Source: Gammaproteobacteria bacterium (GTDB lineage: Bacteria > Pseudomonadota > Gammaproteobacteria > Steroidobacterales > Steroidobacteraceae). Taken from it: a DNA stretch of 7,378 nt. Numbering within the stretch: the first letter of the stretch is position 1; each line of letters opens with the position of its first letter. Below, piece after piece: positions 7,035-7,378 of the stretch. A program made the translations under genes and the position numbers. Under the pieces are notes generated by a model. It saw nothing but the letters and a program-made list of their open reading frames with translations. It did not search any database and had not been told where the DNA came from. The stretch spans positions 1-7,378 of the forward strand of contig VBNY01000062.1 in the NCBI GenBank assembly GCA_005877705.1. Direction: 5' to 3'.

Positions 7035-7378
7035 GTGGGATTCTTCCAAACCTTCTGGACCTGGCTCAATGGGCAGCTCGCGAGCTACATCGGCGCCAAT
7101 ACTGCGCGGGTAGCCGCGGCCCTGGAGCCGGCGATCGTGACGCTCGCTACCGTGTATGTGATGGTCTGGGGTTACCTGCACCTCACCGGGAGGCTCGAGG
7201 AACCTTTCGTGCAGGGACTGAAGCGGCTGATGTCGCTCGCGATCATTCTGGGGGCCGCCCTGCATCTGTGGCTTTATAACACCGTCATCGTCAATACGTT
7301 CTATCAGGCGCCGGCGCAGCTGGCCGCCGCCGTCGTCGGCACGCCGGATCCCGTGGCGACGATCGACGCCATCTGGGA
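7035..7378 (+). CDS. virB6: VirB6-family polytopic inner-membrane protein, 5' part only
   Basis: VirB6 is a multi-spanning inner-membrane protein of the translocation channel. About 114 codons are present before the window ends. The start is GTG at 7035, with GGAGG at 7021-7025 and a 9-base spacer; no other start in this frame is better placed. The N-terminal MGFFQTFWTWLNGQL stretch and two hydrophobic segments, about residues 33-51 (IVTLATVYVMVWGYLHL) and 67-86 (SLAIILGAALHLWLYN), fit the TrbL/VirB6 N-terminal region. A conserved-looking GLKRLM link joins them. It follows virB5 by 28 bases and is surely in the same operon. The remaining membrane segments lie beyond the window. Confidence 0.85.
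   Translation, partial: MGFFQTFWTWLNGQLASYIGANTARVAAALEPAIVTLATVYVMVWGYLHLTGRLEEPFVQGLKRLMSLAIILGAALHLWLYNTVIVNTFYQAPAQLAAAVVGTPDPVATIDAIW

Overview
The window is GC-rich DNA that reads like a proteobacterial chromosome or large plasmid; a gamma- or betaproteobacterium is my guess from the gene types and base composition, and nothing here fixes the genus. It joins three blocks: a damaged metabolic gene, a toxin-antitoxin pair, and the start of a conjugation-type (P-type, VirB) type IV secretion operon.

Block 1 (1-1635, minus strand) is a continuous reading frame for a family GH65 glycoside hydrolase. Its 3' part runs off the left edge. Its 5' end is broken: an in-frame TAA lies directly before the conserved core, and no ATG, GTG or TTG occurs before the first conserved motif. 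I read it as a 5'-truncated remnant. The 254 bases at 1636-1889 hold no gene I can support, only an 8-bp inverted repeat (1659-1700).

Block 2 (1890-2476, minus strand) is a BrnT-family toxin gene followed by an overlapping CopG/ribbon-helix-helix antitoxin gene. Before the toxin gene an AT-rich island carries a perfect 8-3-8 palindrome over a consensus TATAAT, with the toxin ATG only 8 bases further on. This looks like an autoregulated promoter with a nearly leaderless toxin transcript. The GH65 remnant lies downstream on the same strand and could receive read-through.

Block 3 (2729-7378, plus strand) runs ssb - virB2 - virB3 - virB4 - virB5 - virB6, with short spacers or overlaps and a Shine-Dalgarno before most genes. 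VirB2 is the pilin, VirB3 and VirB6 are inner-membrane parts, VirB4 is the assembly ATPase and VirB5 is the minor pilus-tip subunit. An ssb gene sits where virB1 often lies, which points to DNA transfer rather than effector secretion. virB6 is cut by the right edge. The 289 bases between the toxin gene and ssb (2440-2728) separate two divergent units; apart from the palindrome and the ssb ribosome binding site I see no firm element there.

The parts are known families. I did not find a clearly new system. The points most worth a second look are the toxin promoter, the truncated GH65 gene beside the presumed mobile element, and the hairpin between ssb and virB2.
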